From the IMG/VR virus record IMGVR_UViG_3300018083_000069, positions 1 to 37,915 of that record: 37,915 bases of DNA; one strand, 5' to 3'. A model generated the notes under the pieces. The model worked only from the letters and a program-made list of their open reading frames with translations, searched no databases and was not told the origin of the DNA. Positions 14,312 to 23,296 of this stretch are shown piece by piece (the first letter of the stretch is position 1; each line of letters begins with the position of its first letter). Origin of the DNA: a virus. Position numbers and translations under genes: made by a program.

Positions 14312-15201
14312 TGCTGGCAATTCCGGGGTATCAATGGATCGGGAACAACAATACGAACGGCGGAGATTACGTCGGTGGATATCCTGCAAGTATCTGCCTG
14401 CACATGACTGTGAGTTCTGGACTAAGCATGTCTTATGCCCAGAGTCACCAATACCCGCCTCATGCGTGGGCCAATGTCTACACAGGAGACAAGTGGCAGA
14501 GTCTTGATCTGAACAGATCCGGCAAAGCTCTGTATCAACCACCCTACACCAACTCGTACCTGAACCGTAAGTGGTACTGTATCCAGACCGAACTAGTTGG
14601 GAACCCTGTAGTTAATGTCGAGACCTATTCCAGACAACAATGCGATTGGATCGGTCGCAACGTTATCGCTCCACAAGTGCAAGCTTTGCGGAGTATTGGG
14701 CTGGACGTTAACCTTTCCAACGTTAGGTATCACACGGACAGTTCTGGAAGTGCGTCCGAATACTGGCATGGCAGAATGTCAGACGCCGAGTGGGCGGCAT
14801 TCGATGGAATTTGTGCACATATTGACGCTGTCGGCAACGACCACTGGGATTGCAGTGTCGAACGAACGGATTTAATGGTCGAGTCTGCAATCGCAGAACT
14901 CGGAGGAAGTGTAGGACCTGGTCCTGTAGTAGATGAGGAAGAAGACGATATGATGCGATACGTGGTACAAGTAGGCGGCGGTGGAAAACACGGCCCTGGT
15001 ACTATCTGGGCTATTTCACCTACTGAACCAAAGGCGTGGCCCATTGCTACACCGTACACAGTAAGCGTCCTACAGGCTCACGGAGTGTTGATGACCAGGC
15101 AGCAAATGGAGGCTAAGAAATACACGTTCGAGACGGACGGTGGGTCAATCACTTCTACTTACGAAGTGATGCCGGTACTAGAGAGCATTCCGGACAAGTA
15201 A
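14311..15201 (+). CDS. lysA: Endolysin: N-acetylmuramoyl-L-alanine amidase
   Basis: ATG at 14311; 296 aa. The N-terminal two thirds follow the amidase_2/PGRP plan of actinophage lysins: H31 in ICLHMTVSSG, YPPHAWAN (48-55), IQTELVG, H170 (ICAHIDAV) and NDHWDCS with H178 and D180 as likely zinc and catalytic residues. An acidic linker (VDEEEDDMM) leads to a C-terminal domain of about 85 residues with no recognised cell-wall motif, presumably binding the envelope. It cleaves the stem peptide from peptidoglycan at lysis and has no signal peptide, so a holin is needed. Confidence 0.78.
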   Translation: MLAIPGYQWIGNNNTNGGDYVGGYPASICLHMTVSSGLSMSYAQSHQYPPHAWANVYTGDKWQSLDLNRSGKALYQPPYTNSYLNRKWYCIQTELVGNPVVNVETYSRQQCDWIGRNVIAPQVQALRSIGLDVNLSNVRYHTDSSGSASEYWHGRMSDAEWAAFDGICAHIDAVGNDHWDCSVERTDLMVESAIAELGGSVGPGPVVDEEEDDMMRYVVQVGGGGKHGPGTIWAISPTEPKAWPIATPYTVSVLQAHGVLMTRQQMEAKKYTFETDGGSITSTYEVMPVLESIPDK

Positions 15202-16139
15202 TGAAGAAGGCTCTTATCGCCGGCCTGATCCTAGGCGGTGGGATCATAGGCTCTGGAAGTGTAGGAGCCCAGGTTCCCGACAATCAAAGACCGCCGCTAG
15301 TCACAGACTACGCTAACTATCCAGGAACGCCGCAAGCGTTTCTTACACCCGGTTGTGATTACACTGGGGTCCTTAATCCAACGTTCGGCACCCATAATTC
15401 GGTAACGAACGTAGACATCGGACCTGTGTCCGACCTCTCACTTCTTCCAGATTTGAACGAAGCCGATCTGGTTAGAATGGCATGGACAGACGTCGCACCA
15501 GAATGTGTAGGATCTGCTGTTTCGTTCGTCGTCAAGGTAGCACAAGGTCCAAGATTTGATCCGAACGTAGATCAGCTTACAGGACCAAACGGCGGTTACT
15601 CAGTGGAGTTTTTAGTGCCTGGGCCGGGAGAAATCACGTTCCCGATGCCAGACCTAGCTCGATTCGGTCTTGGCTGCAATTACCAGCTTGACGCGATTGT
15701 AGGCGTTCCGCTACAAGATGTTGGTCCGTCTGGTTCGTATTTCACTGAGGCTCTGCGCATTCAACAAGGTAAGCAGACAGCCGATAATCGTACTACAGTC
15801 ATCTCAGCTAAGAACGGTGAGTACCTAATCTGCACAGTACCTACGACAACGGTACCGGTAACTACACCACTAACAGTTCCAACAACAACAACACCGTCAA
15901 CCACAACAGCAACCACCATACCAACCACCAGTCCACCAACAACCACTCCGTTCATCGTAACACAGGCTACTCCTACACTTACAGCTTACGTCGAATATCC
16001 ACCGACAACTCCGAAACGTACTCCACTCGCAGAGACAGGCTTCTTTACGGACTTGGCTATTCTATTCGCCGTAGCGTTATTCATACTCGCTCTGATGTTC
16101 CTTGCGTTGTCGCACCCAGAAAGGATGAGAAGTGAGTGA
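15201..16139 (+). CDS. Sortase-anchored (LAETG) surface protein
   Basis: ATG at 15201; 312 aa. It starts with a signal peptide (KKALIAGLILGGGIIGSGS, probable cleavage after SVGA). A soluble beta-rich domain follows to about residue 210, then a Thr/Pro-rich stalk (213-250), then LAETG (276-280), a hydrophobic helix (DLAILFAVALFILALMFL) and a short basic-containing tail (HPERMRSE). This is the full layout of a sortase substrate, and LAxTG is the motif of class E sortases in high-GC Gram-positives. A phage protein displayed on the host wall could block superinfection. A role in lysis is also possible given the adjacent endolysin. Confidence 0.72.
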   Translation: MKKALIAGLILGGGIIGSGSVGAQVPDNQRPPLVTDYANYPGTPQAFLTPGCDYTGVLNPTFGTHNSVTNVDIGPVSDLSLLPDLNEADLVRMAWTDVAPECVGSAVSFVVKVAQGPRFDPNVDQLTGPNGGYSVEFLVPGPGEITFPMPDLARFGLGCNYQLDAIVGVPLQDVGPSGSYFTEALRIQQGKQTADNRTTVISAKNGEYLICTVPTTTVPVTTPLTVPTTTTPSTTTATTIPTTSPPTTTPFIVTQATPTLTAYVEYPPTTPKRTPLAETGFFTDLAILFAVALFILALMFLALSHPERMRSE

Positions 16140-16713
16140 GTACTCGTTAGTCTCGGTAGATATCGAAACTACAGGGCCGTCACCTTCGGTGTCTGAAATG
16201 TGTTCCATCGGTGCTGTAGCTCTCGATGAAGACTACAACCGTGCTGAAGTATTTACTGTTAACCTAGAGTTCCCGCCTGCTGCTGCCCACAAGTGGGATG
16301 ACAACACAATGGAGTGGTGGAAGCAATGGCCGGAACAATGGGAAGCGCATCGTTATAGCCCACTTCCGGTTGTAGATGCCATGCAAATGTTTGCCGACTG
16401 GCTAGATGAAATGGTTGAGGGCAAACCACTATTCGTAGCGTGGCCTGTAGGATTCGATTGGGGCTTCGTAAACGACTACTTCCATGACTACTTAGGGAGG
16501 AATCCGTTTGGCTACTCTCCTCTCTGTCTCAAGAACTATGCTGCTGGTGTACTTCGCAATCCAGCTATGCTTGGGGGTTCCAGAGAGGAAGCTTTTATGC
16601 CTGATGGCTGGCTCGTCACGCCCGAGAGTATCGGTCTTCTCCCGCATATCGCAATCAATGACGCGATTGCTCAGGCAATGATGATCCGCAACATAATGAG
16701 GTACACTGGCTGA
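16132..16713 (+). CDS. DnaQ-like DEDDh 3'-5' exonuclease
   Basis: GTG at 16132 overlaps the previous gene by 8 bases. The catalytic set is D10 and E12 (VSVDIETTG), D109 (PVGFDWGF) and H172/D177 (PHIAINDAIAQA), the DEDDh arrangement. 193 aa is a stand-alone exonuclease domain without the polymerase part. The family A polymerase here already carries an exonuclease, so this enzyme may act on host nucleic acid, mRNA or recombination ends. Confidence 0.82.
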   Translation: MSEYSLVSVDIETTGPSPSVSEMCSIGAVALDEDYNRAEVFTVNLEFPPAAAHKWDDNTMEWWKQWPEQWEAHRYSPLPVVDAMQMFADWLDEMVEGKPLFVAWPVGFDWGFVNDYFHDYLGRNPFGYSPLCLKNYAAGVLRNPAMLGGSREEAFMPDGWLVTPESIGLLPHIAINDAIAQAMMIRNIMRYTG

Positions 16714-17075
16714 TGGCTACAGAGCACGGATTCAAGATGGAACAGAAGAAGGACAACAAGGTAGACGTAGAAGGCAAGACACCAGACAACAAGAATGACC
16801 GTCGTGGCAGTAGCAAGAAGAGTTCAGGAGGAAAGATGGATCCAGCGATGTTGCAAGCAATCATGATGATGCTTGCTCAAATGGAAGGTTCTGCTCCCCC
16901 AGGTGGTCCTGGGGGTCCTGGTGGAATGCCTCCCGGTGGTCCTCCTATGGGTCTTCCTCCTGGTGCTGTTCCTATGGGTCCGCCTCCGGGACAAAACCCA
17001 GCAATGCAGGGTAGAATGGGAATGATGCCTCCGATGTCAGGTGCAATGCCTCCTGGTGGACCTCCTGTTCGATAA
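16713..17075 (+). CDS. Pro/Gly/Met-rich low-complexity protein (120 aa)
   Basis: ATG at 16713 overlaps the exonuclease stop by 1 base. The first 45 residues are Lys/Asp-rich and probably disordered. A short helix (PAMLQAIMMMLAQM) follows, then about 60 residues made of Pro, Gly and Met (PPGGPGGPGGMPPGGPPMG). It resembles no enzyme. A flexible linker, adhesive, or phase-separating protein can be imagined. The repeated PPG units come from CCTCCTGGT-type codons, not from host-like repeats. Confidence 0.55.
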   Translation: MATEHGFKMEQKKDNKVDVEGKTPDNKNDRRGSSKKSSGGKMDPAMLQAIMMMLAQMEGSAPPGGPGGPGGMPPGGPPMGLPPGAVPMGPPPGQNPAMQGRMGMMPPMSGAMPPGGPPVR

Positions 17076-17228
17076 ATGCCTTGGAAAGCGAAGGACGCCA
17101 AAAGGCACACAAAGAATCCAGACATCGAACCCGCCAAATGGGCGGCGATCAGTAATGCCATTCTGAAACGCGAAGGCGATGAAGGGAAGGCGATACGGAT
17201 AGCGAACAGTCGAGCGAAGAAAACGTAA
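17076..17228 (+). CDS. Short conserved-type phage protein (50 aa)
   Basis: ATG at 17076 directly after the previous stop; TAA at 17226-17228. It opens MPWKAKDAKRHTKN and continues KWAAISNAIL...GDEGKAIRIAN, the pattern of a widespread family of short basic phage and bacterial proteins (MPWxxKDAxxHT type) of unknown role. The frame shifted by -1 stays open from 17183 and continues in phase with the next gene, so a fused product is conceivable. Confidence 0.6.
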   Translation: MPWKAKDAKRHTKNPDIEPAKWAAISNAILKREGDEGKAIRIANSRAKKT

Positions 17229-17377
17229 CTCCGACGTTCCCTGTTCTTCCTGAACCTAGAAATCCTGGTGAGCTTCCTACACCATCGCTGCCGGAAGAAC
17301 CGGAACAACTCGAAGAATCCGGGTTCGTCAACATCGGAGAAACTAACGACGACATCTTCACCTTCGGAAGAAGTCCG

Positions 17378-17683
17378 ATGTGGGACGGAGATGCTGTATT
17401 AGACAGGGCGCGACTCTTTGAGCAGCATACAGAAGGAGTCGAAGCTCCACAAACTAAATCCACCCGTTCTTCGGAAACGTCCGTCTGCGGCTACTGCGGT
17501 GTAGAATACGTTCTCACAGAAGGCCATTCGTGTCTTCAAGGCGTACCTGCCGGAACTGTAGTTAAGCGTTCAGACGGAACATTCCTCATAATCTTGGAGT
17601 CAGATGACAGCAGCGTAACTTACTACCAGATCCCAGAAGCTACCAAAGTGTCTCTGGAAAAGTTCGTCGAACATCACGAGTAA
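17378..17683 (+). CDS. Hypothetical protein with C-terminal zinc-knuckle motif (101 aa)
   Basis: ATG at 17378 with GGAAG upstream. About residues 36-50 hold CGYCG...HSC, a CxxC-x9-HxC knuckle, followed by a small beta domain (VVKRSDGTFLIILESDDSSV). The same frame is open back to 17183 and encodes a plausible Pro/Glu-rich segment (LPEPRNPGELPTPSLPEEPE) with no ATG, GTG or TTG. The real protein may therefore be longer, using a non-standard start or a frameshift from the 50-aa gene. It is the last rightward gene before the terminator. Confidence 0.55.
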   Translation: MWDGDAVLDRARLFEQHTEGVEAPQTKSTRSSETSVCGYCGVEYVLTEGHSCLQGVPAGTVVKRSDGTFLIILESDDSSVTYYQIPEATKVSLEKFVEHHE

Positions 17684-17687
17684 CGTA

Positions 17688-17719
17688 AAAAGCCCCTAGG
17701 TTTTGGCCTAGGGGCTTTT
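17688..17719. terminator. Bidirectional intrinsic terminator between converging operons
   Basis: AAAAGCCCCTAGG (17688-17700) and CCTAGGGGCTTTT (17707-17719) form a perfect 13-bp stem with a 6-base loop, and each strand ends in a T-run. It lies 4 bases after the last rightward stop and 26 bases after the last leftward stop, so it serves both arms. Confidence 0.92.
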
Positions 17720-17744
17720 GCATGCCTAATGCTCTGGAATTGTG

Positions 17745-20700
17745 TTAACCGTAGGTGCCAACCGACCTCCCAGCCTTCTTCATGTAGTTCAACATTTGAC
17801 GGATTTCAGGGCTTGTTATCCTACCGAATCGCTCACTCTCCGGATCAATGCCTCTCTGCTTAGCAATCTCCATGCGCAGACTCTTAACCTGTTGGTTCAT
17901 CAAGTTCCGCCTGTGCTGGAACTCCGACTTCTGATAGGTCTGATCAACGTTCCTAAGCTGCGGACCCAAAGCTGTAGATGTAACTGAAGGAGCTATAGCA
18001 CGATCACCGGGCGGTAAAACGTTGTATGCCAAACGTCCAGGAGCGCCCAGAGTAGATCCTACAAGCCACTTACTGAAACTCGGTTCAATAGGACCACCGG
18101 TACTTGCATTCGTACCTGTAGCTTTCTCAAACCACATCTTCAAAGCGGGGTTCGCCATGTTGGCTGAGTTCTGTGCAATCGCCTGAACACCCTGGTTAAC
18201 ACTGTGCGTGTCGTAAGCTCTTTGTAGTGGGCCAAGAACCGTACCGACATCAGATGCAGGCATAAGTCCTTGCATCATAGGCAAGAACACAGAAGTGTCG
18301 TCAGAAGCACCAGAGGCGAACCGAGCGATTTGGCTAACAATGTTTCCCTGGGAACCAGCTACAGCCAAACGCACTGGCATGGATTCCCGAATCCAATCAG
18401 GAACCATCCAGTCACCGTTGCCGTCATTTGTTCCGATTACGTTTTGAATGGCCTCGAAGGTCTTTGGGTAAGCATTCATGAAGCCAGGCTTGGTGAACAA
18501 CATCGACATCTGTAGGGGTGCGTTCTTACGGAAGAAGCTGTAGAACGGAATCAACCGCTTCATGTATTTCTTCTCAAACGATGACAACGAACCGTAGTCG
18601 ATGTTGAACTTACGAACTCTCTCTGCTGCCGTCTTAGCAGCTTTCTGTTCTAGTTGCGTAGCGGCTTCTGTGCCCATGTGTGCACGAATAGCCTCTAAAT
18701 TCCTAGAACCTATTTTGTGTTCCTTAGCGTAGCTCTTTAGACCGCTCGTCACTTCCTTGTCATAACGGTCAATGAAGTGAGCGTATCGCTGGTTTGTCTC
18801 TCTTGCTATGTTTACATCAGCCATCCTAGCTTCAGCAAGGTTAAGTGCATTAGAAGCGGTCTGCTTTACGTTCTTGTCTAGCGTGTCCTTGATGTTGGCA
18901 AATTTGAGGGCAGTTCCGGGGTCCTTAGAGACTCCTACAGCACCGGGGTCTCCTACAGCACCCTTCATTCTCTCAGTAACAATTTCACCAGAGAAGACGC
19001 CGTTCTCTGTGCCAGCATTCCAAATCTCTCGTGGGTTATGAGCACGTCCGCCGATGCGGATGGCTACGTCAGATGGAGCGCTTAGGTTAGGTACATGAAG
19101 TGCAGAAGTTGGATCACGAAGCGTTTCGGCTAGGTCAATAACGTCGTTCTTCTTAATTTCCGAGAGCACCTGGTGAGCCTGTAGGTACCTGCGAGGATCG
19201 AAAACGCCGTCGGCGAAGTTAGCAATCACATCACTTACGGCGTTTCTAGTCATGTAGCCTGGATTTAGCGTAGTGTTGAGCGCCTTCCAATGGCTCATTA
19301 CACGATCAAAGTGCTGCATGAACTTAGCACCGAGGTCGTCGTTATTAAGAATCTCGTGTTGAGTATTCAGGAGCCTCTGGATCGGCTCAGGAATCACCAT
19401 ATTCTTAAAATCTGAGTGTTGGGCTACTTCGTTAAGTAGTGCGTTTCCGCCCTTTCCACGTTGAACGTTAGTCCAACGAATGCCCATAGACTCCTTGGCG
19501 GCTAGGTTGTCTAACATCGCCCTGCCTTCGACGGAATCAGCCTTTATTCCGATGGTTTCCAAGGCTCTGCGGACGATCTTAGCTTGGGTTTGATCCCGGA
19601 ATGAGTTAGCCATCGAAGTGATATGGGACTCACCAATGTCAACTACAGGGTCAGCACGGGTACTGAGAAGTCCATTCGGACCCTCAAATGGCGTCATATT
19701 GGGGGACACATACGACTCGCCGGCTTTGCCGAGTTGCTTGTTCTGGCCTCGAATAATCTCTAGCTCTTTAGGCTTTAGTACACGCTTGGGGAGTAGCTGA
19801 TTTGTACTATCTAGAATGGCATCTTTCTCGCCTCTGGAAAGATCCTGCCACTCGATAACATTCTTACTCCGAGAAATTCTACCTGTCGGCTTACGGTACT
19901 CACTCAGACTAAACAGACTGGGCTGGGAGGCTTCTTGTTGTGTAGGAAGGAGATGACGGTGCATCCCAGCTTCCATTTCTTTCTCCGTCATCATACGACG
20001 ATGACTACGCACATAATCTACGTACTCACCGATCGTATTAATGCCGCCATCTCGGGCTTCCATAAGGGCGCTAGTCTCGCCTCGACCCATACGCATGATT
20101 CTGCCAGCAAGACCGCCTACAGTATCCTGGGTTATTAGCGGAACATCCTTGACTTCATTGAAGTACTCAGGATTTTCATAAGCTAGTGCTGCGATGCGAC
20201 GTGAGCCGTAGTCTACTTCATTGTGTAGTTTCAGTAGAGCCCGCTGATTGCGGTTCATTTTCCCCGCAAAGTCGCTTTGGATAGTTCGTGACTCGCTAGC
20301 TAGTCCAAATGGCTCTTCGGCATTACGAGAGAGCGCCTTAACAAATCCTCGTGCTTCTCCTTCAGGACCCTTGACGAACTCACGAAGCTTGTTGACTACT
20401 TCCGGCTGTCTAACTTCTGCTACACCTATCTTACGGCCTGGCAGACCGACTTCAACCTTGAACTTATACGGGTTCTCTTTACCGAGCTGTTTGGCTAAAT
20501 CAGCTACAGCCTGCGGCATGTGTTCCGCAGCCAGAGTACCTTCTTCGACTGCTTTGCCGATTTGCTGTGTAGCTCGCAAAGTAGCTTCGCCGGTAGATAT
20601 GCCTTTGAGTGGTGCTAGTCCGACGTAAGTAAGAGGATCTAGAGCAATGTCTCCTACAAACCCACCGACGCCGAGTGCTACCTTGTTCTTAACCCCGAAG

Positions 20701-21023
20701 TCGTCCTTGAGAATATCCGAAACAGACGTGTGTCTCTTGCCTGTCAACCCTTCCCAGAAGCCTACAAAGGGATCAGTAGAAAGACTAGCTCGGTTCTTCT
20801 CGTTAAAGGATTCGTAGAGTCCTGTAGTAATCGACGACTTCAACTGGTCCAAAACGTTGAAAGTAGTCTTCAAAGCACCTAATCCAGCCTGCTTTAGACC
20901 CTCTCCTTTTGCTCCGAGAGGGTCCTGCTGAATCCTATGAGGCGACCCACCTTCGGCTCGTTGTTGCCGAAGATACTGGCTCATCTTCATAATTTCGTCT
21001 TGGGTTAGCTGCTTAGAAGCCAT
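17745..21023 (-). CDS. Large internal virion / ejection-type protein (1092 aa)
   Basis: ATG at 21023 (minus strand), stop at 17745. It is the last and longest gene of the leftward operon. The sequence is helical and Ala/Lys/Gln-rich with amphipathic stretches (KVALGVGGFVGDIALDPLTY near residue 110-130, SLADM-type helices later) and no enzyme motif I can see. In T7-like podoviruses the genes after the nozzle encode internal core proteins that are ejected with the DNA. Size and position fit such a protein, but no homologue is recognised by eye. Confidence 0.7.
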   Translation of the reverse strand: MASKQLTQDEIMKMSQYLRQQRAEGGSPHRIQQDPLGAKGEGLKQAGLGALKTTFNVLDQLKSSITTGLYESFNEKNRASLSTDPFVGFWEGLTGKRHTSVSDILKDDFGVKNKVALGVGGFVGDIALDPLTYVGLAPLKGISTGEATLRATQQIGKAVEEGTLAAEHMPQAVADLAKQLGKENPYKFKVEVGLPGRKIGVAEVRQPEVVNKLREFVKGPEGEARGFVKALSRNAEEPFGLASESRTIQSDFAGKMNRNQRALLKLHNEVDYGSRRIAALAYENPEYFNEVKDVPLITQDTVGGLAGRIMRMGRGETSALMEARDGGINTIGEYVDYVRSHRRMMTEKEMEAGMHRHLLPTQQEASQPSLFSLSEYRKPTGRISRSKNVIEWQDLSRGEKDAILDSTNQLLPKRVLKPKELEIIRGQNKQLGKAGESYVSPNMTPFEGPNGLLSTRADPVVDIGESHITSMANSFRDQTQAKIVRRALETIGIKADSVEGRAMLDNLAAKESMGIRWTNVQRGKGGNALLNEVAQHSDFKNMVIPEPIQRLLNTQHEILNNDDLGAKFMQHFDRVMSHWKALNTTLNPGYMTRNAVSDVIANFADGVFDPRRYLQAHQVLSEIKKNDVIDLAETLRDPTSALHVPNLSAPSDVAIRIGGRAHNPREIWNAGTENGVFSGEIVTERMKGAVGDPGAVGVSKDPGTALKFANIKDTLDKNVKQTASNALNLAEARMADVNIARETNQRYAHFIDRYDKEVTSGLKSYAKEHKIGSRNLEAIRAHMGTEAATQLEQKAAKTAAERVRKFNIDYGSLSSFEKKYMKRLIPFYSFFRKNAPLQMSMLFTKPGFMNAYPKTFEAIQNVIGTNDGNGDWMVPDWIRESMPVRLAVAGSQGNIVSQIARFASGASDDTSVFLPMMQGLMPASDVGTVLGPLQRAYDTHSVNQGVQAIAQNSANMANPALKMWFEKATGTNASTGGPIEPSFSKWLVGSTLGAPGRLAYNVLPPGDRAIAPSVTSTALGPQLRNVDQTYQKSEFQHRRNLMNQQVKSLRMEIAKQRGIDPESERFGRITSPEIRQMLNYMKKAGRSVGTYG

Positions 21024-21026
21024 AGA

Positions 21027-22259
21027 TTAGTAATCCCAAGGCCACTTGTTCCAGTTATTGCTTACCCAGTTACCTACACCCTGCGCTTGATCCCATCCCC
21101 AAGGATCGCCGTTGGTATTTCTGGTACCCCAGAAGCCGTCGCCGCCACCTACACTTCTACCTAGACCTTGAAGCATATCCTGGACCTGCTTCAATCCAGC
21201 TTGATTGCTGTTGTAGGTCTGTAGTCCTTGAGGTCCGCCGGTCAACCAAGCATTTGCCGCACCAGGATCATTTGCACTGATAAGACCAGAGTCGATCATA
21301 CCAGTGAGCGCACTAGGATCACCTGTTCCTGGATACTTAGCCTGGAACTCTCGTTCATTGAAGGCGTTTGTGGCTGCAGAAGAACTCGCCGTATCTTCAC
21401 GGCCTAGGTTGAACTGTCGTACACCCTCATTGAACTTAGCCCAATCCAGCGAATCGTCCTTCGCAGCAGCGGCACGAGAGTTAGCTCCCGATTCTTGCAT
21501 AGCTGCAATATCCCTAGCGTTTGCAAGAGATGCTGCGTGTTCAGAAGCCTGTTCATTGAGCTTAGCCTGCTCGAAATCTCGTTGCCATTGTGCTGCAACA
21601 AGCTGGTTGTACATATCTACCAGATCGCTCTGTCTGACGTTCATCAGATCAGCGATCTTATTGATTACATCTGTTTCTTGTGTGGTTCCCGCGAGCTTGT
21701 TCTGACCAAGCATGTTGAGCAGATCGGACTCAAAGCCCGACAGCTTCAATGCTTCGTTTTGATGAGCGCTGGCGATCCCCATATCAGCCAGAGAACCCAT
21801 CTTAGCAACCCAGTCAGATAGGGTGCTTCCGTAGTTTGTTCTGGCTCCTTGGGCGTAGCCTAGCTGCTGGTTCGCTACGTCTTCCAACTTACCAGAGGAA
21901 ACTAGTCCTTGTCCAGACTGGCCTAGAGCCGCAGCCATCTGAGCGATGTAATCCCTGGATCCCTGCTGGTATCCTTGAATGTTCTTAATCGCTTGATCGT
22001 AGCCTTGATTCGTCAAATCTACTTGCTGATTCAGAGCGTTCTGTGTATCTGTTTTATTCGCTCCGAGAAGACCGTACAGGGTAGCGAAGTTGGTCCCGAT
22101 GTTCGTTCGCCCAGTGTTGCCGAAACCCTGAATAGCTTGTTCACTCGAAGCTGTGTTCTTCTGCGACAGTTCAAGCTGCCGCTGTAGTGCTGCTTGTTGG
22201 GGATCGTACTTTACCGCAATATTTGCTTGTGCGGCATCCCATAGACCTGGGTCAGCCAT
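21027..22259 (-). CDS. Putative internal virion protein (410 aa)
   Basis: ATG at 22259 overlaps the previous stop by 1 base. The protein is Ala/Gln/Asn-rich with long helical heptad-like regions (LELSQKNTASSEQAIQGFG; VAAQWQRDFEQAKLNEQASE) and a Trp/Asn/Gly-rich C-terminus (GNWVSNNWNKWPWDY). It resembles the 345-aa protein upstream in layout: repeated short helices plus a Gly-rich patch. Both probably belong to the ejected core or inner tail of the particle. This is inferred from position and composition. Confidence 0.62.
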   Translation of the reverse strand: MADPGLWDAAQANIAVKYDPQQAALQRQLELSQKNTASSEQAIQGFGNTGRTNIGTNFATLYGLLGANKTDTQNALNQQVDLTNQGYDQAIKNIQGYQQGSRDYIAQMAAALGQSGQGLVSSGKLEDVANQQLGYAQGARTNYGSTLSDWVAKMGSLADMGIASAHQNEALKLSGFESDLLNMLGQNKLAGTTQETDVINKIADLMNVRQSDLVDMYNQLVAAQWQRDFEQAKLNEQASEHAASLANARDIAAMQESGANSRAAAAKDDSLDWAKFNEGVRQFNLGREDTASSSAATNAFNEREFQAKYPGTGDPSALTGMIDSGLISANDPGAANAWLTGGPQGLQTYNSNQAGLKQVQDMLQGLGRSVGGGDGFWGTRNTNGDPWGWDQAQGVGNWVSNNWNKWPWDY

Positions 22260-23296
22260 TACCAGAAACCTCCAGGATTAGAGTAATCCGTGGGCATATA
22301 TCCTGGTGCGCCGGGTGTCGAAGCCTTGTAGATTGCACTACCAAGGTTCTTCTTAAGATCAGCAACGTTCTGTCCCTGCATTTCCGGAGCAGAATACAAC
22401 AGACTTAGCTGATGACTAGCACCGGATTGACCAAGCAAAGCGATCTGGTTCACGATGTCTTGGTAGGAATCAGACGGTGCAATCCCAGCCCACGGAATGT
22501 TCCATCCAAAACCACCTCCGCCTGCTCCACCTCCACCGCCACCACCGCCTCCACCACCTCCGCCCCCACCACCAGGAGCATAAGGAGACGGAATGTTAAT
22601 TACGGGACGATTGTTAGCGGCTGCTTCTGCGGCTGCTCTGTTTGAATCTGCGATCATTCGAGCGTTATCAGCGGCTGCTCTATCTCGTTCGCCTTGAAGA
22701 CGAATTTCGTCTTGACGACGTCGTTCAGCTAGATCTTCCTCGCCTTGCTTGCTCCACATATCAGCACGCTGGAAGTTCACATCTCGAACGGTATTAGCGT
22801 AGTTGCCTCTAATACCTTGTTGAGTGTTTCCTAGCCCAAGTGCTAGATCGCTTAGATACTTGTTATAGTTAGTCTCAAGATCACCGCGAGTCTCGGCGTC
22901 AGCGGTAGATCCGATCATACCGGATGTTGCAAACTTAGCGATCAGAGCATCTAAAGCTTTCTGACGTGTAGTTCCGGCATCAGTTTTCTGTCGATCGAAG
23001 TCCTGTTGGGCAGCGAACAACTGGTTGTTTTGCTCTAGCTGCTTATCCGCTAACATCTGCTCAAGAGCCTGGCTCTGAGCAGCGTACTTAGGATTGAAGG
23101 CGTACTGCTGAACTGTAGGAAGTACGGGAGCAGCACCGGCAGCAGAAATTTGTCCAGGAGTTACTGCACTGAAAGGACTCTGCTGTCCTACAGGCCCCGA
23201 GGCTTGTTGGTTTCCGGAGTCGATGATTCCAGTACCGGAAGTCCCCAGTTTATTCTGGTCGTCTGATGTCTGTAGACCGTATTGGTTAATGGGCAT
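22259..23296 (-). CDS. Putative internal virion protein with poly-glycine linker (345 aa)
   Basis: ATG at 23296. A Gln/Ala-rich helical N-terminal two thirds (YAAQSQALEQMLADKQLEQN; ERRRQDEIRLQGERDRAAAD) leads into PYAPGGGG, a run of about 16 Gly, then AGGGGFGWNIPWAG and a C-terminal domain. The Gly run is encoded by mixed GGN codons (22515-22575 on the plus strand). It is expected to be a long flexible linker between a coiled-coil part and a small domain. Virion location is inferred from operon order. Confidence 0.62.
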   Translation of the reverse strand: MPINQYGLQTSDDQNKLGTSGTGIIDSGNQQASGPVGQQSPFSAVTPGQISAAGAAPVLPTVQQYAFNPKYAAQSQALEQMLADKQLEQNNQLFAAQQDFDRQKTDAGTTRQKALDALIAKFATSGMIGSTADAETRGDLETNYNKYLSDLALGLGNTQQGIRGNYANTVRDVNFQRADMWSKQGEEDLAERRRQDEIRLQGERDRAAADNARMIADSNRAAAEAAANNRPVINIPSPYAPGGGGGGGGGGGGGGGGAGGGGFGWNIPWAGIAPSDSYQDIVNQIALLGQSGASHQLSLLYSAPEMQGQNVADLKKNLGSAIYKASTPGAPGYMPTDYSNPGGFW

